A DNA stretch of 36,953 bases from a virus. The DNA is taken from positions 1 to 36,953 of IMG/VR virus record IMGVR_UViG_3300042905_004854; one strand, given 5' to 3'. Of the stretch, positions 6,368-13,648 are shown in pieces. A model generated the notes under the pieces. It did not search any database, was not told the origin of the DNA, and saw only the letters and a program-made list of their open reading frames with translations. The position numbers and the translations under genes were made by a program. Within the stretch, counting starts at the first letter, position 1. Every line of letters begins with the position of its first letter.

Positions 6368-8716
6368 ATGAAATTCCCATACTTTTTACAACATTTAGAA
6401 GAAGCAACTGCAAAAATTGGTGAAAGTCTCCGGAAAGAGTCTAGAAAAGCAGGCTCAGGGGATCTAAAGGCAAAAGACGCTGCACGAAAGCGCGCAGAGC
6501 GTTCTCGTCAAATTCCTCGCGACAGAAAATCAAAGCAGGAATTGGTCAAGGAAATCATTGCAGTCAAGACCCGCGATGGACGATTGCAACTCATCTTCAA
6601 GGATTCTTTCAATCCAGATACTCATGAAAAAGTAGGAAAAGATGCGCTTTCAATGGAAGAAGCACAGCAAATTTCCAATGATCCAAAATTTGAACAAACC
6701 CGAGCTTCTAAACTTCTTTTTGGTGATGTGAAAGGCAAGAAGCCTTCAGATAAAAAAGAAGAAAAGAAAACAGAACGCAAAGAAGGTGGAGAAACCAAAA
6801 AAGAAGAATCTCGGGAAGAAAAGAAAGAAAGCAAGACAAAAGCAAAACGCATGTCCAAGGAAGACATTTTCAAAGCAATGTCTCAAATGGATGGAAACCA
6901 ACTTGCTCAGATGCCATTGGATGTTCGGCAAGAATACTTCAAGGCCACAAGAAGACCACCAGCAAACACAGATTTCGACAATCTCAGTTATGAAGCACTG
7001 ACAGTCAAGTTTGCAATCAGTCCTGTATCAAATCTTCCATACAATCAACAAGTACTGAATGCATTGATGTTCTTGGCCAAGATCAAGGCTGGTGCATCTG
7101 AGCAGGAGATGCAGACATATAATTCACTGGCACCAACTGCCACTGAATTCACCCGCAATGCCTTCAACACTGCAAGAAAAATTCTTTCACAAATTGGTGA
7201 CGAATGCATTCAAAATCTAGTCTCAACAATTGAGACTGGTGGAACTCCGGTCAACTCCGAAGGTGCCGTTGACATGCAATGCGGAAACTACAAATTCAAG
7301 GTTTCTGCCGGTGGTGAAATGGCTCTTTCGACAACTCAGTTTGATCAAGGAAATAAGTCTTTCAAAGGACTCATTGCTTCGGCTTTGATGCAGACTTTGA
7401 GCAACCCTCAAATGATGCAAGCAGATCCCAAACTTGCAGAAATGATGCAAAGTGCATCACAGGAAACTACAGGCTTTGCCACATCATTGATTCCAGATGA
7501 ATTGCTTGGAACAATCATGGCCGATGAATCTTTGGTTTCTGAACTGCAGAAGATCAAGTTGAAAAATTACCAAGGCCAAGACATTGGACCAATTTTGGAC
7601 GGCGAAGGAAATCTAAATCCTTTGGCCTCTCTTCAAAATTACAAAAACACATGGCTTGAAAGAACAAAGGGAATGTTTAGCGGAAGCAAGTCAAGCAGCA
7701 AGTCACCGCTTCGTGCTGCCGTTGTTTCCACAATTCTCAAAGCAAATCTAAGAGGCGATGGTCTGGTTCCCCCCGAAGTGGCTCCGAATCATTTGGTCAC
7801 CATCAACGGTGTGTTTCCGCTCACCGATGATTACTTCAACACGATTTCACAGCAGGCAGATATTGACATCAAGAAAGCAAAGGATGTAATAAACTCTGCA
7901 AACATTGGATCGCTTCGATCAAGATCCGCCGAGACAATGAAGAAATATAGAACCATTGTTGAGGCCAAGGAAAAAAAGAAATCTCTGAAAGACATCTTGA
8001 TTGATGCAAAGACAATCAATCCAATCGAATTCATTGTCAGGGACATAGTGGATAACAATGACTTCCTGATGAATGCAAGTCTTCTTCCAGGTTTCTCACC
8101 GAAGGACTTGAATTCCGTTGAATACAACTATGTAACAATTGGCAAAAAGACAATAAAGATTCCTGTCATCACAAATGACAGAATTGCCAACCAAATGATG
8201 CAGGAATCTGCCTTGTTGGTCAACGACTGCTTAATCGAAGCCTTGACTAATAATTTTGTGCTCAAGGCATTCAGAAACATTGAGTTGATAACCGATTCAG
8301 AGCAGGCTTTGTTTGAGGACAATCCTTCCATGCTTCTTGAGTCATATGAAGATGTGATTCCTCTGAAAGAAATCTACAAGGCAATCATGGAAAAAATTCA
8401 AGAAGATCCATCAATTCTTGAAGCATTCATTCTTCAACTTGAGGAAGCCGAAAGAGACTACGAGAAGGAATACAAAAATTACCACGGAAAGCCCAAGCAA
8501 AGAAAACAAAGGGCAGCAAGAACTGCTGCCCGTGAACTTATGATCAAGAAAGGAAGAGCCAAGCGTGGTGATGGCAAGGATATCGACCACAAGAAGCCTC
8601 TTCGACGGGGTGGTTCCAAAGGCATAAATAATTTACGTGTTCGTGATAAGTCTGCTAATCGTTCTGACAACGGACACAAAAAAGGCGAAACACAGAAAAA
8701 AGGTAGTTGGGAATGA
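6368..8716 (+). CDS. Large putative virion protein with C-terminal HNH-like motif
   Basis: The 782-residue protein begins MKFPYFLQHLEEATAK, resembling the capsid-targeting peptide of T4 internal proteins (MKTYQEFIAE), with L-E-E followed by A as a possible prohead protease cut. A charged Lys/Glu region (about 120-160) leads to a long, mostly helical body of unknown fold. At the C-terminus a basic stretch precedes KDIDHKKPLRRGG and NNLRVRDKSANRS (about 736-766), an HNH-type pattern with Asp740-His741 and the later Asn/Arg. An ejected or packaged nuclease is one reading; a non-catalytic DNA-binding use is another. It overlaps the next gene by ATGA. Confidence 0.6.
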   Translation: MKFPYFLQHLEEATAKIGESLRKESRKAGSGDLKAKDAARKRAERSRQIPRDRKSKQELVKEIIAVKTRDGRLQLIFKDSFNPDTHEKVGKDALSMEEAQQISNDPKFEQTRASKLLFGDVKGKKPSDKKEEKKTERKEGGETKKEESREEKKESKTKAKRMSKEDIFKAMSQMDGNQLAQMPLDVRQEYFKATRRPPANTDFDNLSYEALTVKFAISPVSNLPYNQQVLNALMFLAKIKAGASEQEMQTYNSLAPTATEFTRNAFNTARKILSQIGDECIQNLVSTIETGGTPVNSEGAVDMQCGNYKFKVSAGGEMALSTTQFDQGNKSFKGLIASALMQTLSNPQMMQADPKLAEMMQSASQETTGFATSLIPDELLGTIMADESLVSELQKIKLKNYQGQDIGPILDGEGNLNPLASLQNYKNTWLERTKGMFSGSKSSSKSPLRAAVVSTILKANLRGDGLVPPEVAPNHLVTINGVFPLTDDYFNTISQQADIDIKKAKDVINSANIGSLRSRSAETMKKYRTIVEAKEKKKSLKDILIDAKTINPIEFIVRDIVDNNDFLMNASLLPGFSPKDLNSVEYNYVTIGKKTIKIPVITNDRIANQMMQESALLVNDCLIEALTNNFVLKAFRNIELITDSEQALFEDNPSMLLESYEDVIPLKEIYKAIMEKIQEDPSILEAFILQLEEAERDYEKEYKNYHGKPKQRKQRAARTAARELMIKKGRAKRGDGKDIDHKKPLRRGGSKGINNLRVRDKSANRSDNGHKKGETQKKGSWE

Positions 8717-9864
8717 TCTCCAAGAAAATAAAGTTAATAACTGAAAAAGTTTACTCTGATTCTGGCCTCGGTAAATGGTTCAACCGGGAATCCGCTGGCG
8801 GGGGTCCGGGTTGGGATCGTTACAATACTAAGGGAGAACGAGTAGGCAAGTGTGGTGATGCCAAGGAAGGTGAAGCCTATGCTGCCTGCCTCAGCCGCCA
8901 AAAGGCCGAGAAACTTGGAAAGAAAAAGATTGGGAGTTTTGTACGCAGAAAGCGTGTAGCCCAACACAAGGCAGGAAGAGGAAAGAAGGGCGAAGGCAAG
9001 AGTGGAAAGAAGCCAATCTTCGTCAAAACTGGTGTAACTGAAGTAAAGGAATGCTTTGATTACTTCTTGGTTGAAAATTCAAACCATGTAATTCCTCTCC
9101 AATTTGCTCCCATCGAAGCGCAGGAACTTCTTCCATTTGATTTGGTCATCAATGAAAATGGTGACTTCTTGAATGTAGACATGATTGAAATCACCGAAGA
9201 TGGAAAGTATGAAGTTACTTTCAGCGATGAATTTGGCTGTGAGTTGAAGGAATCTTTCACTCCCGACACAACCATGGGCTTTGTAGATGTGACCGAAGAC
9301 CAAGAATACAATCAACTTGACGAAATGCTTGAACTTCATGAAGAAGAAAAGAAGAAAGTCAAGCTCAATAAGATCATGCGTGGTGATGTCAAGAAATACA
9401 AAGTTTATGTAAAAAATGACAAAGGAAATGTCGTTAAGGTAAACTTTGGTGATCCCAACATGGAAATAAAGCGGGATGATCCTGCACGGAGAAAAAACTT
9501 CCGGGCTCGCCATAACTGCGACAACCCCGGTCCTCGCTGGAAGGCTCGTTACTGGGCCTGCAAGACTTGGAGCGCCAAGCCTGTCTCTGCCATGTTGAAA
9601 GAGTCTGAAGTCTTGGAGGAAGCCAAAAACAAGCCAAAGAATCCAAAGAAATGGTCATCATGTATTTCTCAAGCAAAACAAAAATTTGATGTATATCCAT
9701 CAGCTTATGCTAATGCTTGGGCAGCAAAGTGCTACAAGAGCAAGGGTGGTAAGTGGAAAAAATTGACAGAAGACATTGCCGAATACGCTTTGAACAACAT
9801 GAAAAACAAAATTTATAACCCAGACCTTTTTGGGTTGATCCGAAACAGAAACAGTAAAAATTAA
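8713..9864 (+). CDS. Multidomain virion-associated protein (DUF5872-like and two T4-like-phage motifs)
   Basis: The 383-residue protein joins three short Cys/Trp-rich modules. At about 13-70 is a KWFNRESAGGG...GWDRY...GKCGDA module resembling DUF5872. At about 245-290 is GDPNMEIKRDDPARRK, then FRARHNCDNPG and KARYWACKTW, a motif common in proteins of T4-like marine phages. At about 307-352 is KFDVYPSAYANAWAAK, then KGGKW. A central acidic beta-like region (about 110-200) links them. No enzymatic role is known to me. The ATG at 8713 overlaps the previous stop as ATGA, so translation is coupled. The N-terminus (IKLITE-KVYS) has an I-T-E protease-like site. Confidence 0.65.
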   Translation: MISKKIKLITEKVYSDSGLGKWFNRESAGGGPGWDRYNTKGERVGKCGDAKEGEAYAACLSRQKAEKLGKKKIGSFVRRKRVAQHKAGRGKKGEGKSGKKPIFVKTGVTEVKECFDYFLVENSNHVIPLQFAPIEAQELLPFDLVINENGDFLNVDMIEITEDGKYEVTFSDEFGCELKESFTPDTTMGFVDVTEDQEYNQLDEMLELHEEEKKKVKLNKIMRGDVKKYKVYVKNDKGNVVKVNFGDPNMEIKRDDPARRKNFRARHNCDNPGPRWKARYWACKTWSAKPVSAMLKESEVLEEAKNKPKNPKKWSSCISQAKQKFDVYPSAYANAWAAKCYKSKGGKWKKLTEDIAEYALNNMKNKIYNPDLFGLIRNRNSKN

Positions 9865-9865
9865 T

Positions 9866-9872
9866 CTAAATA
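9866..9872 (+). promoter_or_regulatory. Late promoter (CTAAATA)
   Basis: CTAAATA follows the stop of the previous gene by one base and lies 11 bases before ATG 9884. GAAGAGAAG in the gap may serve as a weak ribosome site. Confidence 0.65.
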
Positions 9873-9883
9873 GAAGAGAAGCC

Positions 9884-10438
9884 ATGAAATTCAAACAATT
9901 ACTTTCAAAAATCAACACATTGGTCGAAAATGCTCCAGAGCACACTTTCGGTGGTGGTCTTTATGTAGGAGATCCCCAAGGAGCAGGAAAAGTTTCAGCT
10001 CTTTCGGACAAGGGAACTTTCAATCTAAAACTTCCTCGGTCTATTGATGCAATCAATGCCCTTCTCCACACATTCTCAAACAGAGACTACATCGATCCAG
10101 ATGGTCTAACAGGCATCGTAAAGCAAAAGTTGAATCACTTCGGTCTTGACTTCTCTTGCAGTGGACGAGTCAACGATGGTGAAAATGTATATGAACTGGT
10201 TCAATACGGAAGCCCACAACTCGGTGTTTACGGGCAAAACCCATACGATGACATCAATAAGACAGGCTTCAAGCAAGGTGATGGAATCAAGGAAAAACTT
10301 GGCCACTCATTGAATCTAGTAGTATCCATCCAAAAGATGCCCAACGGTCTTCGCAAAGTCGGAATGATGATTGTTCCAGCCGCTTCTTCTTCGTACAACA
10401 GTGACATGGCGGATTCTGATTGTGGATGTCAACACTAA
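9884..10438 (+). CDS. Putative virion protein, unknown function
   Basis: Not recognised. The 184-residue protein starts MKFKQLLSKINTLVE-NAPEH, a short amphipathic helix with an L-V-E site like T4 capsid-targeting peptides. The remainder is a compact mixed alpha/beta-looking domain (GGGLYVGDPQGAGKVSALSD, then ELVQYGSPQLGVYGQNPYDD) without membrane segments. It ends in an unusual Cys-containing tail (SDCGCQH) that could bind metal. It has its own late promoter. A packaged or structural role is inferred from the N-terminus and promoter only. Confidence 0.6.
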   Translation: MKFKQLLSKINTLVENAPEHTFGGGLYVGDPQGAGKVSALSDKGTFNLKLPRSIDAINALLHTFSNRDYIDPDGLTGIVKQKLNHFGLDFSCSGRVNDGENVYELVQYGSPQLGVYGQNPYDDINKTGFKQGDGIKEKLGHSLNLVVSIQKMPNGLRKVGMMIVPAASSSYNSDMADSDCGCQH

Positions 10439-10445
10439 CTTATTG

Positions 10446-10844
10446 ATGCAAGAAAAAATAAACTCTCTGACAGAAGAAAACTTTATTGAATTCTGTCAGA
10501 GATATTATTTTAATCCAGAATGTTCTGGAAAGAATGAGTTCGTTGATGACCTAAAAAGAGTCAAGTACATAAAAAGATTATTGCAAAAGATTCACAAACA
10601 CAAGACCTTAAAGTCAATTCGTGAACGATTAATAATAAACCATCTTATAATTTTAAGAAATGTATTCGGGGACCAAAATTGTTCCCGAATTTTGTTTTTC
10701 AAGTTGGAACCTAGACTACATTCATATCTCAAATCTTTCACCGTATTTTTGGAATTTGATATTAAAAATTCACCTGAAGTAAAATACACGGATTTGAACA
10801 CAGATCCCAGAGTTGACAGAAAACTCTCTCAAACAGAAAACTAA
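10446..10844 (+). CDS. Conserved T4-like-phage protein of unknown function
   Basis: The 132-residue protein reads as mostly helical: LTEENFIEFCQRYYFNPEC, then DDLKRVKYIKRLLQKI, then RLIINHLIILRNVFG and RILFFKLEPRLHSYLKSF. I recognise this layout (short helical protein with INHLI...NVFG...LFFK) from T4-like marine phages, where it has no assigned function. The reading frame stays open upstream to 10371, but ATG 10446 gives the family-like start, eight bases after the previous stop. A terminator-like hairpin lies inside the gene at 10664-10690. Confidence 0.6.
   Translation: MQEKINSLTEENFIEFCQRYYFNPECSGKNEFVDDLKRVKYIKRLLQKIHKHKTLKSIRERLIINHLIILRNVFGDQNCSRILFFKLEPRLHSYLKSFTVFLEFDIKNSPEVKYTDLNTDPRVDRKLSQTEN
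10664..10699 (+). terminator. Terminator-like hairpin inside coding sequence
   Basis: ATTCGGGGAC and GTTCCCGAAT form a 10-bp stem (one G-T wobble) with a 7-base loop, followed at once by TTTTGTTTTT. It has the form of a rho-independent terminator but lies mid-gene at codons for NVFGDQNCSRILFF. It may be fortuitous or attenuate the transcript. Confidence 0.45.
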
Positions 10845-10847
10845 ATA
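10841..10847 (+). promoter_or_regulatory. Late promoter (CTAAATA)
   Basis: CTAAATA contains the TAA stop of the previous gene and lies 6 bases before ATG 10854. Confidence 0.65.
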
Positions 10848-10853
10848 TTTTAG

Positions 10854-11567
10854 ATGCATCCCGGAAATCTGGTTCCTACCTTTTATTTCTATAAGTTGGC
10901 TGATGCCCTAAGCAGCCCATATACTGCTTTGACTGCTTATTCTGCAGGCATCATTGATGCACAGGGAAATATTCTTAAGCCAGAAAGCAGCATTGACCCA
11001 TTTGAATATATGGTAATAAAATTAAAGAAGATCTTTGACCAATTGCCATATGGAATGACTAGGGCAAGACTTGGAAATTATATGTCAACTCTTCAAATGT
11101 TCTCAGAAGAAGTTGAACAATTTGAAATTACACAGGAACAATTTCATTGCTTGGTTGAAGGAATAATTACACAAAATTCAAATGGTGAAGTCAGTTACTT
11201 AGAACTTCTTGAAGACATGGCAACTGGTGGTGGAGCAGGCGCACTGGGTGTTCCTGCCGAAGGTGGAAACATCAATCAAGGTGGAATCTCAGGATTTGAT
11301 CCCAAACTTGGTATGCCTCTTCAAAGAAGAAAGATGCCAAAGTATTTTGACAACTGCGAAGTCTTTGAAGTATGTCCTGAAGAATTTATTCAATTAAAAG
11401 CAGCCAAATCTTGGAAAGATGTTCCAGATAGCGAAAACAAGACTTATTTGCAGCGGTTTCAGAGAAGAAACAAGTCTGGAAAGATAGCAGTGAAGTCATT
11501 AAATCCGTTGAACGGAGAAAATGAACTTCACTGGATAAACTATCCTGCCAAAAATTTTATGGACTGA
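10854..11567 (+). CDS. Putative structural protein of T4-like marine phages
   Basis: The 237-residue protein opens MHPGNLVPTFYFYKLADALS and continues YTALTAYSAGIIDAQGNILK, a pattern (NL-P-F-FYK, then AYxAGIIDxxGxxLKP) that I associate with a conserved T4-like marine phage protein without known function. The first 110 residues look helical. A Gly-rich linker (about 122-150) leads to a basic C-terminal domain with PKYFDNCEVFEV and FQRRNKSGKIAVKSLN. It has its own late promoter and ends in a convergent junction with the small minus-strand gene, both stops lying in one palindrome. Confidence 0.55.
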   Translation: MHPGNLVPTFYFYKLADALSSPYTALTAYSAGIIDAQGNILKPESSIDPFEYMVIKLKKIFDQLPYGMTRARLGNYMSTLQMFSEEVEQFEITQEQFHCLVEGIITQNSNGEVSYLELLEDMATGGGAGALGVPAEGGNINQGGISGFDPKLGMPLQRRKMPKYFDNCEVFEVCPEEFIQLKAAKSWKDVPDSENKTYLQRFQRRNKSGKIAVKSLNPLNGENELHWINYPAKNFMD

Positions 11568-11574
11568 TCAGTCC
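11561..11574. repeat. 14-bp perfect palindrome holding both convergent stop codons
   Basis: GGACTGATCAGTCC is its own reverse complement. The plus-strand gene ends GAC TGA and the minus-strand gene ends GAC TGA within it, so both proteins end in Asp and the two stop codons abut. Confidence 0.9.
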
Positions 11575-11789
11575 TGAATAAAGTTTTTCTTCTTGCAGCA
11601 CTTTGGCTTTGTGCAAGAATTTCTTTCTCTGGCCTCGTTGATGATCTTCGTATCGGCATCTTCCCAGCCAGTCTTGTACTCCTTCCAATAAGGATCAATT
11701 GAAAAGACTGCTTGATTTGGAAGTTCACCACCATTCATACGACAACCAAAACCTTTATCATAACCTTCACCGGGCTTATATGAACTCAT
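11568..11789 (-). CDS. Small protein, unknown
   Basis: The 73-residue protein is not firmly recognised. It has GYDKGFGCRMNGG and DPYWKEYKTGWEDAD, loosely like the G...NPY...GW layout of ribosome modulation factor-type small proteins, and a Cys-rich basic tail (CTKPKCCKKK). It is last in the leftward operon from 12919 and starts two bases after the previous gene ends. The ribosome-modulation resemblance is weak and should not be taken as a function. Confidence 0.55.
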   Translation of the reverse strand: MSSYKPGEGYDKGFGCRMNGGELPNQAVFSIDPYWKEYKTGWEDADTKIINEARERNSCTKPKCCKKKNFIQD

Positions 11790-11791
11790 TT

Positions 11792-12211
11792 TTAATCCTT
11801 TTGATTTGGAGGAAATGGAATCATTTGAATCTGATTCAAGACTTTATCTAATGCTTTCACGTGTGCGTACTGTTCAGTAATTGCAAGATAGCCACGAATC
11901 TCAATCAACTTCATGTATTCATCTTGTGTAAAATTAACCACTGTGGATTTTCTGTTGTTTTTACGATTAGGCTTCTTAATGTTCTGTTGTCTTGCATGTT
12001 CTTTCAGCAATTCATTGATATTCAAATAGTTTGCTAAATCATCCATTCCATCGCCCTTGTTCATGTTCTCCCACATTTTGCGGAATGATTCAGAATATTT
12101 GGAATTGTTTGGAAATTTCCAATAATTAAATGGAGGATAATTGTTTGGATTGTTGGAGTCATAATCTCCATTTTGCCATTGATCAAAATCGTTATGGTCA
12201 GAGTTATTCAT
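11792..12211 (-). CDS. Hypothetical protein with Asn-rich N-terminus
   Basis: Function is not recognised. The 139-residue protein has a low-complexity first 40 residues rich in Asn, Asp, Pro and aromatic residues. Predicted helices follow (YSESFRKMWENMNKG, LANYLNINELLKEHARQQN), then a basic patch (KKPNRKNNRKS) and a helical C-terminus. The basic patch could contact nucleic acid. It belongs to the leftward operon. Confidence 0.6.
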   Translation of the reverse strand: MNNSDHNDFDQWQNGDYDSNNPNNYPPFNYWKFPNNSKYSESFRKMWENMNKGDGMDDLANYLNINELLKEHARQQNIKKPNRKNNRKSTVVNFTQDEYMKLIEIRGYLAITEQYAHVKALDKVLNQIQMIPFPPNQKD

Positions 12212-12220
12212 AGTTTCCTT

Positions 12221-12517
12221 TCAGGTGACATCAAAAAACTGCTCATACAAAACTTTTCCATGATTATCCGTCACGGAAAGATAACGCACATGACGAGTCA
12301 GTGCATCACTTATATTTAGGGCATCCTTTGAACCAAATGAAAGGTTCTTGATCCAAGCAGAACAACCACCCAAGGAAATTCTGACTTCATAGCCATTCAT
12401 ATCAGAACCATAGAAATCAAAGGTGGCCTTCTCACCATCATAATAGGTGAAGAAACAATCAATCTTATCAAACTTCTTGCGAATGTCCTCAATGGACATC
12501 TGTGTGGAATTAGCCAT
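12221..12517 (-). CDS. Small hypothetical protein
   Basis: The 98-residue protein begins MANSTQMSIEDIRKKFDKID and then looks beta-rich (CFFTYYDGEKATFDFYG, YEVRISLGG, VRYLSVTDNHGKVLYEQFF). I do not recognise it. The start at 12517 overlaps the end of the upstream 57-residue gene by 8 bases. An upstream extension to 12586 in the same frame would run antiparallel-free over that gene and is less likely. Confidence 0.6.
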   Translation of the reverse strand: MANSTQMSIEDIRKKFDKIDCFFTYYDGEKATFDFYGSDMNGYEVRISLGGCSAWIKNLSFGSKDALNISDALTRHVRYLSVTDNHGKVLYEQFFDVT

Positions 12518-12683
12518 TCGGCAATCTCTCTTGCTTGACAGACTTAGGAAGTTGGCCAATCCGGTCAAGCTCTCGGAGTGTTCCAACCTTGGCGTTCATC
12601 AGGCTAGTAGCCCTCTTACGCTTACGAAGTTCATGGCTTCTCTTGTGCTTACGATTAGTAATGCGTTGCTTTGAATTAGGCAT
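12510..12683 (-). CDS. 57-residue highly basic protein
   Basis: This short gene reads MPNSKQRITNRKHKRSHE, then LRKRKRATSLMNAKVGTLRE and ends KQERLPNG. It has the charge of a nucleic-acid-binding peptide (Arg/Lys-rich first half) and no recognised domain. Support comes from a TTGACA-N17-TATACT promoter whose -10 box ends 6 bases before its ATG, and from an 8-base overlap with the next gene. The -35 box lies inside the upstream gene. Confidence 0.7.
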   Translation of the reverse strand: MPNSKQRITNRKHKRSHELRKRKRATSLMNAKVGTLRELDRIGQLPKSVKQERLPNG

Positions 12684-12689
12684 AGTTAT

Positions 12690-12718
12690 AGTATATCACT
12701 TTCTCTTCTTCTTGTCAA
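12690..12718 (-). promoter_or_regulatory. Sigma70-like promoter, predicted +1 at ATG
   Basis: On the minus strand TTGACA (12718-12713), 17 bases, TATACT (12695-12690), then six bases (ATAACT) and ATG at 12683. With the usual -12 to -7 position of the -10 box, +1 is the A of ATG, so the mRNA would be leaderless. Confidence 0.7.
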
Positions 12719-12842
12719 GTTTTTTCTTTAAATCCATGTTTTCTGCCGCTAATTTTCCAGCAGCAACAGTTATTTCACGATTTACTTTTTGGAGTTCTTG
12801 GACTTTTTCTTTGAGCTTTTTGATCGTTTGTTCGTCTGACAT
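12696..12842 (-). CDS. 48-residue coiled-coil protein
   Basis: The protein reads MSDEQTIKKLKEKVQELQKV, then NREITVAAGKLAAENMDLKK and a Lys-rich tail. Heptad-spaced Leu/Val/Ile residues indicate a short coiled coil. It begins inside the upstream 45-residue gene (61-base overlap in another frame), with GGGAG about 11 bases before the ATG. Its 3' end carries the -35 box of the next promoter. Unknown function; the regular heptads argue that the frame is coding. Confidence 0.6.
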   Translation of the reverse strand: MSDEQTIKKLKEKVQELQKVNREITVAAGKLAAENMDLKKKLDKKKRK

Positions 12843-12919
12843 CCAAAAATTTTCTCCCAATTTTCACAGTAAATTTTGTAGTTTACTGGCCGATAAGAAT
12901 CCCCTTTTCCTGAACTCAT
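12782..12919 (-). CDS. 45-residue small phage protein (KGDSYRPV type)
   Basis: The protein opens MSSGKGDSYRPVNYKIYCEN and continues WEKIFG, then a Lys/Ser-rich tail. I recognise the KGD..RPV...W..IFG layout from small conserved phage proteins of unknown function. The Lys/Ser tail is the part that shares DNA with the coiled-coil gene. It has a near-perfect sigma70 promoter and is first in the leftward operon. Confidence 0.65.
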   Translation of the reverse strand: MSSGKGDSYRPVNYKIYCENWEKIFGCQTNKRSKSSKKKSKNSKK

Positions 12920-12925
12920 AACAAT

Positions 12926-12953
12926 ATTATATATCACGGTCAACGAATGTCAA
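12926..12953 (-). promoter_or_regulatory. Consensus sigma70 promoter, predicted +1 at ATG
   Basis: TTGACA (12953-12948), 16 bases, TATAAT (12931-12926), six bases (ATTGTT), ATG at 12919. Both hexamers are perfect. The -35 box is two bases from the plus-strand late motif at 12956-12962, so early leftward and late rightward transcription share one site. Confidence 0.8.
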
Positions 12954-12955
12954 AT

Positions 12956-12962
12956 CTAAATA
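12956..12962 (+). promoter_or_regulatory. Late promoter (CTAAATA), 5 bases from ATG
   Basis: CTAAATA ends 5 bases before ATG 12968, so the predicted T4-like +1 is the A of that ATG. An in-frame ATG at 12947 lies upstream of the promoter and would not be in this transcript. Confidence 0.65.
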
Positions 12963-12967
12963 ATTTT

Positions 12968-13648
12968 ATGAAGAACAATAAAGGTTATTATAGTTGGATT
13001 CATTCCCTCAAGCAAGCCGCCATGGAATCTCAAGCCAAAGGTGTAGAGATGATTACAGAGGCAAAGAGAGGGAAAATGGAAGCTGGTATGGATCTTGCTG
13101 CAAAGGCTCAAATTGATGCTGAAATTCGGTCAAGAGGTGAAAGAAAAGCATTGAGTGCCAGAGAATTGGCTGCTGGTGGTGACGCTGATTATGTCGCAGC
13201 AGAGGCAGGAGAAGATGAAGATGCCGATCACATTCCAGACATCGCTGATCCTGATTCTGGTAAACTTCCAACCTTTAATGTTCCTGCAACTCCAGTAACT
13301 ACTCAGCACCCTGAACCAATGTATAAGAGTGCTGCAGAAGCAGAAGCAGCAGTTCGTGCCCACAATCAAGCACGACATGGCCACCTAACACAAAAGGCAG
13401 CAGATTTTGCTGGAGCAGTTCAAGCAGGAAGAGAAACCGCACAAGAAGCTAGAAAAAAGGGTATGTTGCCAAAGAGCGTAAAGTCTGCAGTCAAAAAGAG
13501 AATTGAAGATTATAAGGCATCAAAAAAGGCAGAACGCGAAGAAGAAGCCCCTGAAAGATTTGAAGAAGTAATTACTCCAGAGGGTCATCGTATGCACATG
13601 CCCATGGAATCAGTTAATGATAAGATCAATAGATTCTTGAAAGATTAA
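12968..13648 (+). CDS. Putative virion protein, helical and Ala/Glu-rich
   Basis: The 226-residue protein begins MKNNKGYYSWIHSLKQAAME and has an I-T-E site (VEMITE-AKRGK) like other late proteins here. Ala/Glu-rich helices, an acidic stretch (EAGEDEDADHIPDIADPDSG, about residues 82-101) and Lys/Ala helices follow; no domain is recognised. The acidic stretch resembles Ca-binding loops only weakly. It has a late promoter and ends in a 4-base convergent overlap with the next minus-strand gene. A structural or packaged role is inferred. Confidence 0.6.
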   Translation: MKNNKGYYSWIHSLKQAAMESQAKGVEMITEAKRGKMEAGMDLAAKAQIDAEIRSRGERKALSARELAAGGDADYVAAEAGEDEDADHIPDIADPDSGKLPTFNVPATPVTTQHPEPMYKSAAEAEAAVRAHNQARHGHLTQKAADFAGAVQAGRETAQEARKKGMLPKSVKSAVKKRIEDYKASKKAEREEEAPERFEEVITPEGHRMHMPMESVNDKINRFLKD

